A stretch of 64,000 bases of DNA, taken from positions 744,001-808,000 of the forward strand of contig NZ_QTJY01000001.1 of NCBI RefSeq assembly GCF_003703975.1, written 5' to 3'. Both the position numbers and the translations under genes were made by a program. Shown piece by piece: positions 27,193 to 35,278 of this stretch. The DNA comes from Larkinella soli. GTDB taxonomy: Bacteria > Bacteroidota > Bacteroidia > Cytophagales > Spirosomataceae. Each line of letters opens with the position of its first letter. Position 1 is the first letter of the stretch. The notes beneath the pieces were generated by a model. The model was not told where the DNA came from and searched no databases. It saw only the letters and a list, made by a program, of their open reading frames with translations.

Positions 27193-27675
27193 ATGATCAC
27201 TACGAATCGCAACATTCTCGAAGTCCGCAAAGCCAACTTCGCCCAGAGCAGCGCACAACTGGCCGGGCGCCTGGCGGAACTGGCTCTGGAGCCGGCCGAC
27301 ACCGGCCTGATCGAGCGGGCCATCAACGACGCCATCGATCTGATCGAAACCCTGGAGGTGCAGGCGGCCACGCCCAAGCACCTGCACGGCGATACGCACC
27401 ACTACCACAACCGCCGGGAAATCCAGTCGGAGGTGTACGTGGCCCAGAAAACCGAATACACCGTCAATGGCAGCCAAGTGGAAAACACGCTGTCCATCGA
27501 GGTCGGCCAAGACAAGCTCTACCGGCTGAGCATGGATCTGATCATCAGCTCTAACGGCCGGCTGGTGATCCGGCCCATCAGCAAAAAGCTCATTACCGCC
27601 GTGGGCGAGATTGCCTTAAACGACGGCGAGGTCAGCCGGCTTCTGGCCTTTTTGAAAACCGACTTCGGCGTATGA
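27193..27675 (+). CDS. early phage protein upstream of primase-like gene
   Basis: 160 residues from ATG 27193 (MITTNRNILEV); earlier in-frame sequence lacks coding character. It has a His-rich patch (HLHGDTHHYHNRRE). It overlaps the DUF3987 gene start by 4 bp, suggesting a partner in replication, but no family was recognised. Confidence 0.55.
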   Translation: MITTNRNILEVRKANFAQSSAQLAGRLAELALEPADTGLIERAINDAIDLIETLEVQAATPKHLHGDTHHYHNRREIQSEVYVAQKTEYTVNGSQVENTLSIEVGQDKLYRLSMDLIISSNGRLVIRPISKKLITAVGEIALNDGEVSRLLAFLKTDFGV

Positions 27676-29120
27676 AAACCTATAATCCAGCCACCTACAG
27701 TCCCAACGGCCGCTCGGAAACCGCCCGGCCCTCCACCAGCGCCTATTCAGCCGTATTATCGGAAGACGATCTGGAAGCCGAATCGATTAAACGCAGGAAG
27801 GGCACGGTCTTTCCCCTGGAGGTCTTCCCTGAGTTCTTAAAGCCATTGATTGCCGTGTTAGTCGATAAGATGCAAGGCGAGCGGGCCTTCATCGGCATGT
27901 CGATGCTCCAGGCGGCCAGCTCGGCCATCGGCTCGTCGCTCCGGGCCCGCATGGGCGACTGGGAGGTGTGTCTTTCGATGTGGGGCTGCTCGGTGGGCAT
28001 TTCCTCCTCGGGCAAATCGATGATTCAGGGCGTGCTGCTGAGGCCTCTGAACAAGATCCAGGACGAGTACAATGAAGAGTACTTCGAACAGCTGCGCCAG
28101 CGCGAACGCGAGTTTTACCGGTCGCTGGACGAAACGGAATCCGGCCGCAGTAAAGGCCGGGAGATACCGCCGGAGCCGACCCAGAAAGTGGTCATGTTTG
28201 AAGACATCACCTTTGAGGCCCTCATCAAGGACGTGCTGCAGCACAACTACAAGGGCGTCACCCGCTACGCCGACGAGCTGCTGAAGTGGATCGACGACAT
28301 GGACCGCTACAAGACCGGCAAATCGGAGGCCAGCTTCTGGACGGCCAGCTGGTCGCCTTCGGCTTCGTTTACCATGCGCCGGGCGGGCGGCAAGCTAACC
28401 TACATTCGCAAGCACCACCTGGTGGCCTCGGTGATGGGTTCAACCCAACCCGATGTGATCTACCGCTTCTACGAGCAGAACCGCCTGCAGACCGGCTTCA
28501 TCTTCCGCATGCTCTGGGCCTTTGCCGAGACCGACCGGGTCATTTCCCCGGATCTCTCCTACTCGATCCCGGAGGAGCTGCTGGGCGCCTACAACGGCAT
28601 GATTCAGCGGCTCTACCAGGAGCTGCCCATGCGCTACGCGACCGATGAGCCGCACGTGGCCCGAGTCACCCGGACCGGCATCAACCGGTTTCAGCAGTGG
28701 CAGGATCAGCATACGCTGCAAATCAACCGGATGGACAGCCTGACGGATAAAAACGTCAAGGCGGGCATCTTCGGAAAGATCAAGGAATACGGACTACGGT
28801 TCGCCCTGATCCTGAAAGTGATGGACATCAGCCGGGACCGGCCTCATCTGAAAGTGGACACCATCGAGGACGAGTACATCTACCGGGCGCTGAAGATCTG
28901 CGACTATTTCATGCACTCGGGTTTTGAAGCCTACCAGACCGCCAAGAGCAAGGTCCTGATTCCGCCGGCCGTGCTGGAATTTGCCTCGCTGCTGAAAGGC
29001 TTCAACTTCAGCCAGAAGGCGCTGGCCGATCACCTGGGCATCACCAAGCAGTCGGTCAACGAAAAACTCAAGCGCTACCTGGACAAATATCCGGCCGCGT
29101 TTCAGGCAAAAAATTCATAG
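27672..29120 (+). CDS. DUF3987 primase/helicase-like replication protein
   Basis: 482 residues. It resembles DUF3987 (YfjI-like) proteins of phages and mobile elements: FPLEVFPEFLKPLI, then a P-loop-like GISSSGKSMIQGVLLRPL, VVMFEDITFEALIKDVLQHNYKGVTRYADELLKWIDDMDRYK, and WTASWSPSASFTMRR. The C-terminus carries a predicted HTH (FNFSQKALADHLGITKQSVNEKLKRYL). Likely role: initiation of prophage replication. The large palindrome begins 3 bp after its stop codon, as expected for an origin next to its initiator. Confidence 0.8.
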   Translation: MKTYNPATYSPNGRSETARPSTSAYSAVLSEDDLEAESIKRRKGTVFPLEVFPEFLKPLIAVLVDKMQGERAFIGMSMLQAASSAIGSSLRARMGDWEVCLSMWGCSVGISSSGKSMIQGVLLRPLNKIQDEYNEEYFEQLRQREREFYRSLDETESGRSKGREIPPEPTQKVVMFEDITFEALIKDVLQHNYKGVTRYADELLKWIDDMDRYKTGKSEASFWTASWSPSASFTMRRAGGKLTYIRKHHLVASVMGSTQPDVIYRFYEQNRLQTGFIFRMLWAFAETDRVISPDLSYSIPEELLGAYNGMIQRLYQELPMRYATDEPHVARVTRTGINRFQQWQDQHTLQINRMDSLTDKNVKAGIFGKIKEYGLRFALILKVMDISRDRPHLKVDTIEDEYIYRALKICDYFMHSGFEAYQTAKSKVLIPPAVLEFASLLKGFNFSQKALADHLGITKQSVNEKLKRYLDKYPAAFQAKNS

Positions 29121-29123
29121 CAC

Positions 29124-29450
29124 CCTGACTTCCTGACCGTTTTTTGTCCAATTTTAAAGCCAAAACACTGATTTTCAACAAATTAACCGGTCAGGGTCGG
29201 TCAGGATTTTGCTGTTTACCAGACACATAACTCGTTGATAATCAGTAGGGTCATGTAAGGGTGAGCGCCCTGACCGACCCTGACCGAAAGTCAGGGTCGG
29301 TCAGGGTAAAGTACCTGACAGCCCGGTATTGATTATCAGCGAGTTAACCAAAATAAAAACAGGAAAATCCTGACCGACCCTGACTGATCAAACACCTCAT
29401 TATCAGCATTTTAATTAAAAATTAGGATAAAAACCGGTCAGGAAGTCAGG
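29124..29450. repeat. 327-bp dyad-symmetric element with nested inverted repeats, candidate origin
   Basis: Four pairs of matching segments are arranged around the single centre 29287. They are 29124-29139/29435-29450 (16 bp exact), 29190-29210/29364-29384 (21 bp exact), 29229-29244/29330-29345 (14 of 16), and an innermost hairpin 29268-29284/29290-29306 (17 bp exact, loop CGAAA). Sequence between the pairs also shows partial symmetry, so the whole element is one imperfect giant palindrome. GTCAGG/CCTGAC units recur throughout. Its position directly after the replication gene suggests an origin or a multi-site regulatory target; a structured RNA or transposon relic are alternatives. Confidence 0.75.
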
Positions 29451-29475
29451 ATACCATTAAAAACAAATTTACAAT

Positions 29476-29616
29476 ATGAAGATTCGGAAAGATCAGTATC
29501 CTCATAAGGGCAAGTCCGGCGGGCTGGAGAACGGCCTCATCTTCCAATGGTTTTTGGGCGGCCAGCAAGCACCCAAGGGTCAAGGATTTAATCTGGTTAG
29601 GTCATTCCATGCCTAG
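29476..29616 (+). CDS. 46-residue small ORF after the dyad
   Basis: ATG 29476 follows the dyad by 26 bp and gives MKIRKDQYPHKGKSGGLENG... to a TAG at 29614. Composition is plausible but the size makes it uncertain. Confidence 0.3.
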   Translation: MKIRKDQYPHKGKSGGLENGLIFQWFLGGQQAPKGQGFNLVRSFHA

Positions 29617-29682
29617 CCTACCCGGAAAAAAGCAGAGCCCTCTATGGCCCCCTGCCTGTTCAACCGATACATCGTGGTGGCT

Positions 29683-29805
29683 ATGAGAAAGAAAGCGAAG
29701 CACAATTACCGGCTAAATACGCCCAAGGCCGTGCTCTAGCTGGCAATCCTGTTGGCTGGGGTGGCCACCGGCAAATTTTGGTACCAGATTATTTTAGCTT
29801 TCTGA
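29683..29805 (+). pseudogene. small membrane-protein frame interrupted by amber codon
   Basis: MRKKAKHNYRLNTPKAVL, then TAG (29737-29739), then in the same frame LAILLAGVATGKFWYQIILAF and TGA at 29803. A basic N-terminus followed by a hydrophobic helix looks like one small membrane protein split by a nonsense codon, or chance. Confidence 0.25.
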
Positions 29806-30213
29806 ATTAGGAGGTAGTTTTGAGGTCCTTATTTAGGACAGAGATGCTTGAACAGACGCGGCCGATAGAGCCGGGTTTTGTGTTTTTGTGAGTCTGATCA
29901 GCTTAAAATTGGGTTGGGACAAAACCTGGGCCCTTTGGGCCAAATTTCTCTATGTAATATGAAAGTAGTATTAATTTTACATATTAAAGTTAATCTCTGC
30001 CGCAAGAGCAGGTTTGTTTGCCTTTTAAGCCCTACGATAGATAATCTAAACCTACCCGGCTCCATAGGCTGGGTCTTGTTTTACCTATAATCACTCTTTC
30101 GCTCTGGCAGTGTATCCGACATATATTTTGTAAGAGTTATAGGCCTGGCTACTTTGCGCCGCTTCGGCGGTCCAACGGGCTTGGTTTCATCAAAATTTGT
30201 CTGGCTATTCTTC
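29806..30213. other. stretch without convincing gene
   Basis: AT-rich sequence with one 70-residue frame (from 29878) of unlikely composition. No terminator or RNA gene was recognised. Confidence 0.5.
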
Positions 30214-30465
30214 TCAATCTCCTTCAATGAGCTTTCGCCAGTCGTTCTGTAGCTGATGCATCGGCTCCAAAAAGGACTGGCCGTCGAAGATTTCTATGGG
30301 CAGGTCCATATTCAAACCTTTGTCTTGAAGCTGCACCCGGGTGGGAACAAAACCCCACTGCCTCATGTGATTGACAAATTCGCAGGCCCCTTCGATCGTC
30401 TCTGGCCAAACAACCAAATTGGGGCAGTCATACCCTCTCATAAAGCCACTCACTTGTAACAACAT
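30214..30465 (-). CDS. hypothetical small protein in cargo zone
   Basis: 83 residues with ordinary composition (RGYDCPNLVVWPETIEGACEFVNHMRQWGFVPTRVQL). No family was recognised. Same direction as the large minus-strand gene downstream. Confidence 0.45.
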   Translation of the reverse strand: MLLQVSGFMRGYDCPNLVVWPETIEGACEFVNHMRQWGFVPTRVQLQDKGLNMDLPIEIFDGQSFLEPMHQLQNDWRKLIEGD

Positions 30466-30510
30466 AGCCGGTTAAAAAAAACAGTAAAACCAAACTTTAA
30501 GGTCTATACG

Positions 30511-30842
30511 TCAATACGAAACTATGTAAAAAAAAAATCCTGGCAAGGAAGGATTAGCCAGTGGCCCTATTTCCCTGTCCTGGCTTGAGAAATGCGGGAG
30601 TAGGAAAGGCCACCCAGTTAAATCGGGAATTGCGACCAGCCTGGTGATGACATGGTTTCTGCTCTTAACAGACTCGAAGAATTCCATTAATTCATCATAG
30701 GTACAATAGACAGCCTGTTTACCTTGTGACCAGGCTATCTTGTTTTCCTTCTAAACTGTAGGTTTTCCCGTCTAGCTACCGTGATGCTTTCGCCAACGAA
30801 TCGAAATTCTAAATGGGTATAAAGGTCTTTAGATATAGACAT
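30511..30842 (-). pseudogene. possible frameshifted small gene
   Basis: ATG 30842 opens MSISKDLYTHLEFRFVGESITVARRENLQ.. and stops at TAG 30735. The next frame, open from 30750, reads KENKIAWSQGKQAVYCTYDELMEFF... and on to TGA at 30511. Both halves look like protein sequence and overlap by about 15 bp, so a single gene of about 110 residues with a frameshift (mutation, sequencing error or programmed) is plausible. A run of ten A lies near the 3' end. Confidence 0.35.
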
Positions 30843-30866
30843 GACCCAAGCTTTCCCCGCTTTACC

Positions 30867-32432
30867 CTATTTAATTGGTAAGCCCAATTGCTCACTGGTT
30901 AATATAGTGGAATAACTAATCCGGAAGGGATACACCTTATCTGACCTCAAACTCCGGTGATCTTGTGTTTTCGGGGTATTTTTACTAGGAGTAAACTTAG
31001 AATCTAAATACCAATCCAACCGAGGTGGGGTATGAAAATCATCATAATACGCAGATCCACTCGGAGCATAAGTGGAAATTAGTCTACGCTTTCTCAAAGT
31101 GACAAGCCGTCGGGAATGGCTGTGCTGAAAAATCATCTCAGTTCCTTCCAGCTGTACTCCTTCAATTTTCACCAAAGTGGTCACCTCCAGGCGACTATTC
31201 ACTAAATCTAATAAACTTTCAATGGTGGGCAATCCTATACTATCACGTGTTAATACAGGAGGATTAGCATGCCAATGAGAATACCGGTACGAAAATTCAT
31301 TTAGGATAGTTTGCTGTCTATCAGCTACGGTCATATAGACCTTTTGAAAAACAACCCATTTTCCGTTCACACTCCTGAGAATAGAAGTGGATTGAACCTT
31401 GGACATAATTTGAGATAGAAATATTAAACCAGGTCTTTTCTCCCAAGATTCGCCTTCTTTTTTATATATTTTAACCATCCAGTAATCCGGGCGAAAGAAA
31501 TTGTTAATCACCGTGCTAAATACACTATCCACAAACCGGCCTTTTTTAGGCGGGTACTGATCATTAATTTCATTAATCGGATTAATGCGACTACTTTCAC
31601 TTAGACTTCTATTTTCTGAACTTGTGCCATTCAAAGCCACCGCTTGCTCTTCTGGATGGAGGTATTCGTAAAACTTTTCCCAATCCTTAAGCTGGTAGAC
31701 CACTTCCCTTAGGTGCTGATTTGGCTGTCGATCATCTACCGTTGCAATCCTTGTTTTTAAAATTGCTTCATATTCCTGATTAGACAGAGGATAAATCAAT
31801 TCAAAATAAAATTTTACCGGATAAAGAGGATAAAGCGCACTATAGGAATTTTGCAATAGTACTTTTTGCTCTTCCACCAATTTTTGCTGTTGTTCCAGGG
31901 ACGTCTCCAATCTTAGATTGCTCGCATTGGCTTGACCTAAAAGTTCGCGTTGCGTTACCTCCTGTTTCTCCAGACTTTTAAGCGTCGTGGTTGAAGCTGC
32001 CAATAAATTGTTTTGTTGCTCAAGGGCCGCCTGAGAACTCGCAGCTAGAACTTGCTGGGCGGTGTCTTGCTTTTGAAGTTTTTGTAAAGTAACAGTCGAG
32101 GCTCCTAATAAGGTCTCCAATCGATCGATCTGAACTCGCTGAGCTGAATCAATCCTGGCTTGTTCGTTTTGCTTTTCAGCTGCTTCTTTCCGCTTGGATA
32201 TTTCATTACGTTTATCCTCGAAAAACTGGCTCATCAGCCCAATGAGCATGGAAACGATAATTCCGGCAGCTACGATCTTCCCGGCCCCGGTTAGGCGGCC
32301 CGTTTCATTTCGGGTCTCATGGTAGGCTCCATACCAACCAAACACGGCGGCGGCTAGGATGGAAAAATACTTGACCAGACGCAGCGCCCAATCCCAGAAG
32401 GATTCTCCAAAAAAAGACTCCGGCTCATTCAT
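30867..32432 (-). CDS. membrane-anchored coiled-coil protein, prophage cargo
   Basis: 521 residues from ATG 32432 (an earlier TTG is ignored). Two N-terminal transmembrane helices (about 18-38 and 52-72) are followed by a long coiled coil (about 75-200) with repeated Q/L/A heptads and a soluble C-terminal domain of about 300 residues not recognised. Base composition is more AT-rich than the phage genes, and it is one of the few genes opposed to the late direction. The layout suits an inner-membrane sensor or superinfection-exclusion protein, but no function is established. Confidence 0.6.
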   Translation of the reverse strand: MNEPESFFGESFWDWALRLVKYFSILAAAVFGWYGAYHETRNETGRLTGAGKIVAAGIIVSMLIGLMSQFFEDKRNEISKRKEAAEKQNEQARIDSAQRVQIDRLETLLGASTVTLQKLQKQDTAQQVLAASSQAALEQQNNLLAASTTTLKSLEKQEVTQRELLGQANASNLRLETSLEQQQKLVEEQKVLLQNSYSALYPLYPVKFYFELIYPLSNQEYEAILKTRIATVDDRQPNQHLREVVYQLKDWEKFYEYLHPEEQAVALNGTSSENRSLSESSRINPINEINDQYPPKKGRFVDSVFSTVINNFFRPDYWMVKIYKKEGESWEKRPGLIFLSQIMSKVQSTSILRSVNGKWVVFQKVYMTVADRQQTILNEFSYRYSHWHANPPVLTRDSIGLPTIESLLDLVNSRLEVTTLVKIEGVQLEGTEMIFQHSHSRRLVTLRKRRLISTYAPSGSAYYDDFHTPPRLDWYLDSKFTPSKNTPKTQDHRSLRSDKVYPFRISYSTILTSEQLGLPIK

Positions 32433-32763
32433 AACCAATCACGATTAAAGTTTGAAACCCCGTAGTAAATTAAAAAGGCTATGCCTTCTTAATGAATGTC
32501 TTAATGGGGGATTTAGAAGGGATGTACTTGGGCAAAAGCTAAGCGTTTCTTTTTACCCTTGGATTAAATTATTCAGCTAGATCACCTATTTTATCTGGCT
32601 CAATTATTGATCTTTATAGATACCCAGTAAGGTATATTGGTCTCTTGATGTCCTGTTTTAGAGTCTGTCCATTTTGCTAATTCGCATTTAGCAATCGATC
32701 GACTTTCCAAAGCAGTATTCATTGCATCCAGGCGCCGAACTTACGTACCCACGAACTTGACTT
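32433..32763. other. 330-bp leader region with promoter P1
   Basis: No gene is seen. It holds the first copy of the late-promoter box (32639-32685), the inverted repeat TTGCTAA/TTAGCAA at 32674-32694, and AT-rich sequence between divergent genes. Confidence 0.6.
32639..32685 (+). promoter_or_regulatory. late promoter P1 (variant box)
   Basis: GGTCTCTTGATGTCCTGTTTT at 32639-32659 differs from the other four copies at two positions in the first half. After exactly 17 bases comes CTAATTCGC (32677-32685). The next ATG is 32764, giving a leader of about 75 nt. Confidence 0.65.
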
Positions 32764-33309
32764 ATGAACCTCTTGACAGTTCCCGTTAAGGTGTTGCCCT
32801 TGGTTGGGAAGTTTCTGTCTACGCATTATTCAACTGACCCGTTCATCATAGCAGCGGATCTGAATCCCTACTCCTCGTTTCTTTGGGCCAGCCTAGAGCG
32901 GTATCCCACTAAAAGAGACAAAATCCTGCCGGTCGGGTATGGGGACTATACGGTGGAGCTGACGCTGGGTATATCGCCCCGGATGGCCCGCCATAGTTTC
33001 GGTAAGTATCTGGCTCCCTCTAAAATAACCGCCTTTAACCGTTTTGTCAAGCAATGCTTTATGGAACGGTTAGTCCGGGAAGTTTATCTGCTGGAGGGCC
33101 ATGGCTACTACGCCAACGACGCCATCCGCAATTTTCTCGATCGCTACGACCTTCTCGAATCCGAACTGGCCCTGGACTCCGCCATTCGCTACTACCATCG
33201 CCACCGGCCCAAAGACAACTTTCCCTTCAAAGTCCGGCGCCGGCCGGCCTCAAAAGTCCTTCCTATTCTGGAGAATACTTCTTTGGACGGACCAAAACTG
33301 GTCGCCTGA
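32764..33309 (+). CDS. first late-region protein, possible regulator
   Basis: 181 residues, basic C-terminus, no recognised family. The segment ISPRMARHSFGKYLAPSKITAFNRFVKQCFMERLVREVYL is helical, and the protein is alone between P1 and P2. A delayed-early/late activator would be expected here, but the HTH assignment is guesswork. Its last codons GTC GCC TGA form part of promoter box P2. Confidence 0.55.
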   Translation: MNLLTVPVKVLPLVGKFLSTHYSTDPFIIAADLNPYSSFLWASLERYPTKRDKILPVGYGDYTVELTLGISPRMARHSFGKYLAPSKITAFNRFVKQCFMERLVREVYLLEGHGYYANDAIRNFLDRYDLLESELALDSAIRYYHRHRPKDNFPFKVRRRPASKVLPILENTSLDGPKLVA

Positions 33310-33346
33310 TGTCCTGTTTTCTGGCCGCCGGCTGCCGTAATCTTGC
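33300..33346 (+). promoter_or_regulatory. late promoter P2
   Basis: Box GTCGCCTGATGTCCTGTTTT ends at 33320; 17 bases later lies TAATCTTGC (33338-33346), and the next gene's ATG is at 33350, only 3 bases on. The -7 element is flanked by the inverted repeat TGCCG/CGGCA (33333-33337, 33346-33350). Confidence 0.75.
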
Positions 33347-33349
33347 GGC

Positions 33350-33814
33350 ATGAGTCTGGATCGATCTGGAAAGTGGAATCCCGGTGGGGGCAGCTGGCTC
33401 GAAGTCGTGCCGGCAGTGGCCATTCAAGAGTATGCACGATCAACTGTCGCAGCCGCCCCCACCGTGACGCTCCGCTCGGGCTGGACCTGGAAACGCATCT
33501 ACTGCACCCAGGGCACGCTCCAGTACCGGGATCAAACCAAAGAGACTGAGAACGGCTATCTTCATGAGCTGGAGATCCGGGGTTTTGCTCCGGATGATTC
33601 CGCCGGCAAGGCCATGCTCATCGACGAGCTGCTGCAGTACCGCCGGTTCTTGGTGCGCTTCCGGGATAATGCCGAATTGACCCGTCTGGCCGGCACGCCC
33701 GTCGAAAGTCTTTTAATGGAGATGGAGCTGGGCACCGACTCCGAAGTACCTGGCCAACGTGGCTATCAACTCAATTTTACCGGCACCCTGACCGCACCGG
33801 CCGCTTATGAATAA
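33350..33814 (+). CDS. phage structural/assembly protein
   Basis: 154 residues beginning MSLDRSGKWNPGGGSWLEVVPAV. Beta-rich, with ELEIRGFAPDDSAGKAMLIDELLQYRRFLVRFRDN. No named family was recognised; its place before the protease suggests a head or neck component. The start lies just after the P2 -7 box, so the mRNA is apparently leaderless. Overlaps the next gene by 8 bp. Confidence 0.6.
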   Translation: MSLDRSGKWNPGGGSWLEVVPAVAIQEYARSTVAAAPTVTLRSGWTWKRIYCTQGTLQYRDQTKETENGYLHELEIRGFAPDDSAGKAMLIDELLQYRRFLVRFRDNAELTRLAGTPVESLLMEMELGTDSEVPGQRGYQLNFTGTLTAPAAYE

Positions 33815-35126
33815 CCGCCATTCCATTGCAATTTCCGAACTGACCTCCGGTCCCTGGCTGATTGATGCCCACGCCGGCCATTTGGCGTTTCAGACGCTGA
33901 TGGAACATGGGGCCCCGGTGGACAGTGTGGTCCGGCCGGCCGAACGGAAAATGGGATTTATACCCCTGGTGGGGCTGGACCTTCCGGATCTCACCAACCA
34001 GGTGTACCTGGCACTGGGCGAGGTCCCTACGCAGGCCGGCGTGCTGGTGATCGAATACGATGGGCTGCTTTACAACTACTCTTCCCGCTGGATCGAAGCC
34101 GAGCTCCGCTGGGCAGACCGTACGCCGGAGATCCTCGGGGTGGTTTTGAAAGTTTCCGGTCCGGGCGGGCTGGAGCACGCGGCCTACCGGGTCAGCGATG
34201 CCGTAGCCGAACTGAAAAAGCCGGTGGTCATGTACTGTGACCATGGTTTGCTGGGCAGCTCCTGGTACCTGGTAGCCTGCCACTGCGACCAGATCGTGGC
34301 CAGCCGTCCGACCGATGAGATCGGGTCGATCGGTGTGTACTGCACCTTTCAGGACTGGTCGGCCGGCTATAAAAAATCCGGGGTGGTCGTCGAGGATATC
34401 TACGCCGAGCAATCCACAGAGAAAAATTTAGAGTACCGCAGGGCCAAAGACGGCGATTTTCAGCCCATGAAGGCGCTGATGACCCAGAAGGCCGAACGGT
34501 TCATTGAAGACGTAAAAAGCCGCCGTCCGGGCGTCAAAGCGACCAAAGCCGGTGATCCTTTCAAGGGGGGTCTCTTTACCGCCGACGTCGCCCTGGAGCT
34601 GGGCCTGGTTGACCAGGTCGGCACCCTGAGCGAAGCCTACGCGACTGTATTGACCCTGATGGTCGAATCTTCCCACGCACAAACCAATCCCGATACCATG
34701 TTTGGATACATGAAACTGGCGGCACTGCTGGCCGTCAAAGGGCTGACTGCCGAGCAGATCACCCAGGAACAAATCGATGCCATCAACGCCGAGCTGACGG
34801 CCAACGGCATTCAAGGACTGGCCCTCGTCAGTCAGGCTCAGTTTGCCTCCGCCGTTGAATCCGCGAATGGATCCACCGGCCTGCAGTCGCAGCTGATGGC
34901 CCAGACGACGCAACTGGCCACGATCACCGCCGAACGGGACACGCTGAAAACGCAGGTGGCCTCTTTGGAAGCGAAAGTGACCGAGCTGGGCGGTGCCCCG
35001 GGCGCCGATCCGACCAACCCCAACAAAACCGTAACTGAAACTCCGGTAGGCGAAATGACGGCCGATAAATTGATTGCCAGCCTGCCCCACAACCAGGAGT
35101 TTGCGAACCTGCCCTACCTGAAATAA
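33807..35126 (+). CDS. S49-family prohead protease with scaffold-like C-terminus
   Basis: 439 residues. The SppA/S49-type (ClpP-fold) N-terminal part has GLLGSSWYLVACHCDQIVASRPTDEIGSIGVY, containing the candidate nucleophile Ser and the family's IGSIGV strand. After about residue 290 comes a helical, Gln/Ala-rich segment (ERDTLKTQVASLEAKVTEL) ending with a KLIASLPHNQEFANLPYLK tail, typical of protease-scaffold fusions that guide and then trim the capsid. Located just before the capsid gene, as in other tailed phages. Confidence 0.8.
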   Translation: MNNRHSIAISELTSGPWLIDAHAGHLAFQTLMEHGAPVDSVVRPAERKMGFIPLVGLDLPDLTNQVYLALGEVPTQAGVLVIEYDGLLYNYSSRWIEAELRWADRTPEILGVVLKVSGPGGLEHAAYRVSDAVAELKKPVVMYCDHGLLGSSWYLVACHCDQIVASRPTDEIGSIGVYCTFQDWSAGYKKSGVVVEDIYAEQSTEKNLEYRRAKDGDFQPMKALMTQKAERFIEDVKSRRPGVKATKAGDPFKGGLFTADVALELGLVDQVGTLSEAYATVLTLMVESSHAQTNPDTMFGYMKLAALLAVKGLTAEQITQEQIDAINAELTANGIQGLALVSQAQFASAVESANGSTGLQSQLMAQTTQLATITAERDTLKTQVASLEAKVTELGGAPGADPTNPNKTVTETPVGEMTADKLIASLPHNQEFANLPYLK

Positions 35127-35127
35127 C

Positions 35128-35235
35128 CGCAACGGCGGACCGTCGCAGCCGCGGACGGCCGCAGTGGCGACGGCCGCGTGGGCGGTCCCACCGCCGTTGC
35201 GAGACCACCGCAGCCGCGGACGGCCGCAGTGGCGA
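35128..35235. repeat. GC-rich hairpin and 27-bp direct repeat between protease and capsid genes
   Basis: CGCAACGGCGGACCG (35128-35142) pairs with CGGTCC-ca-CCGCCGTTGCG (35183-35201). A 27-bp unit starting CGCAGCCGCGGACGG occurs identically at 35144-35170 and 35209-35235, 65 bp apart. The element lies in the leader of the capsid gene. Confidence 0.7.
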
Positions 35236-35278
35236 ACCCCCTACCCTGAATTTTAAGCAACCCTATTTCAAAACACTA

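Noticed and set aside
29124-29450. CRISPR array suggested by recurring CCTGACCGACCCTGAC units
   Set aside because: The units alternate in orientation around one centre and have no regular repeat-spacer pattern; no cas genes are near.
29878-30090. 70-codon frame on the plus strand
   Set aside because: Composition is cysteine- and leucine-rich without family resemblance, and there is no start context; judged chance.
35128-35235. Frame extension joining protease and capsid genes
   Set aside because: A stop codon at 35124-35126 and strong repeats make continuous translation unlikely.
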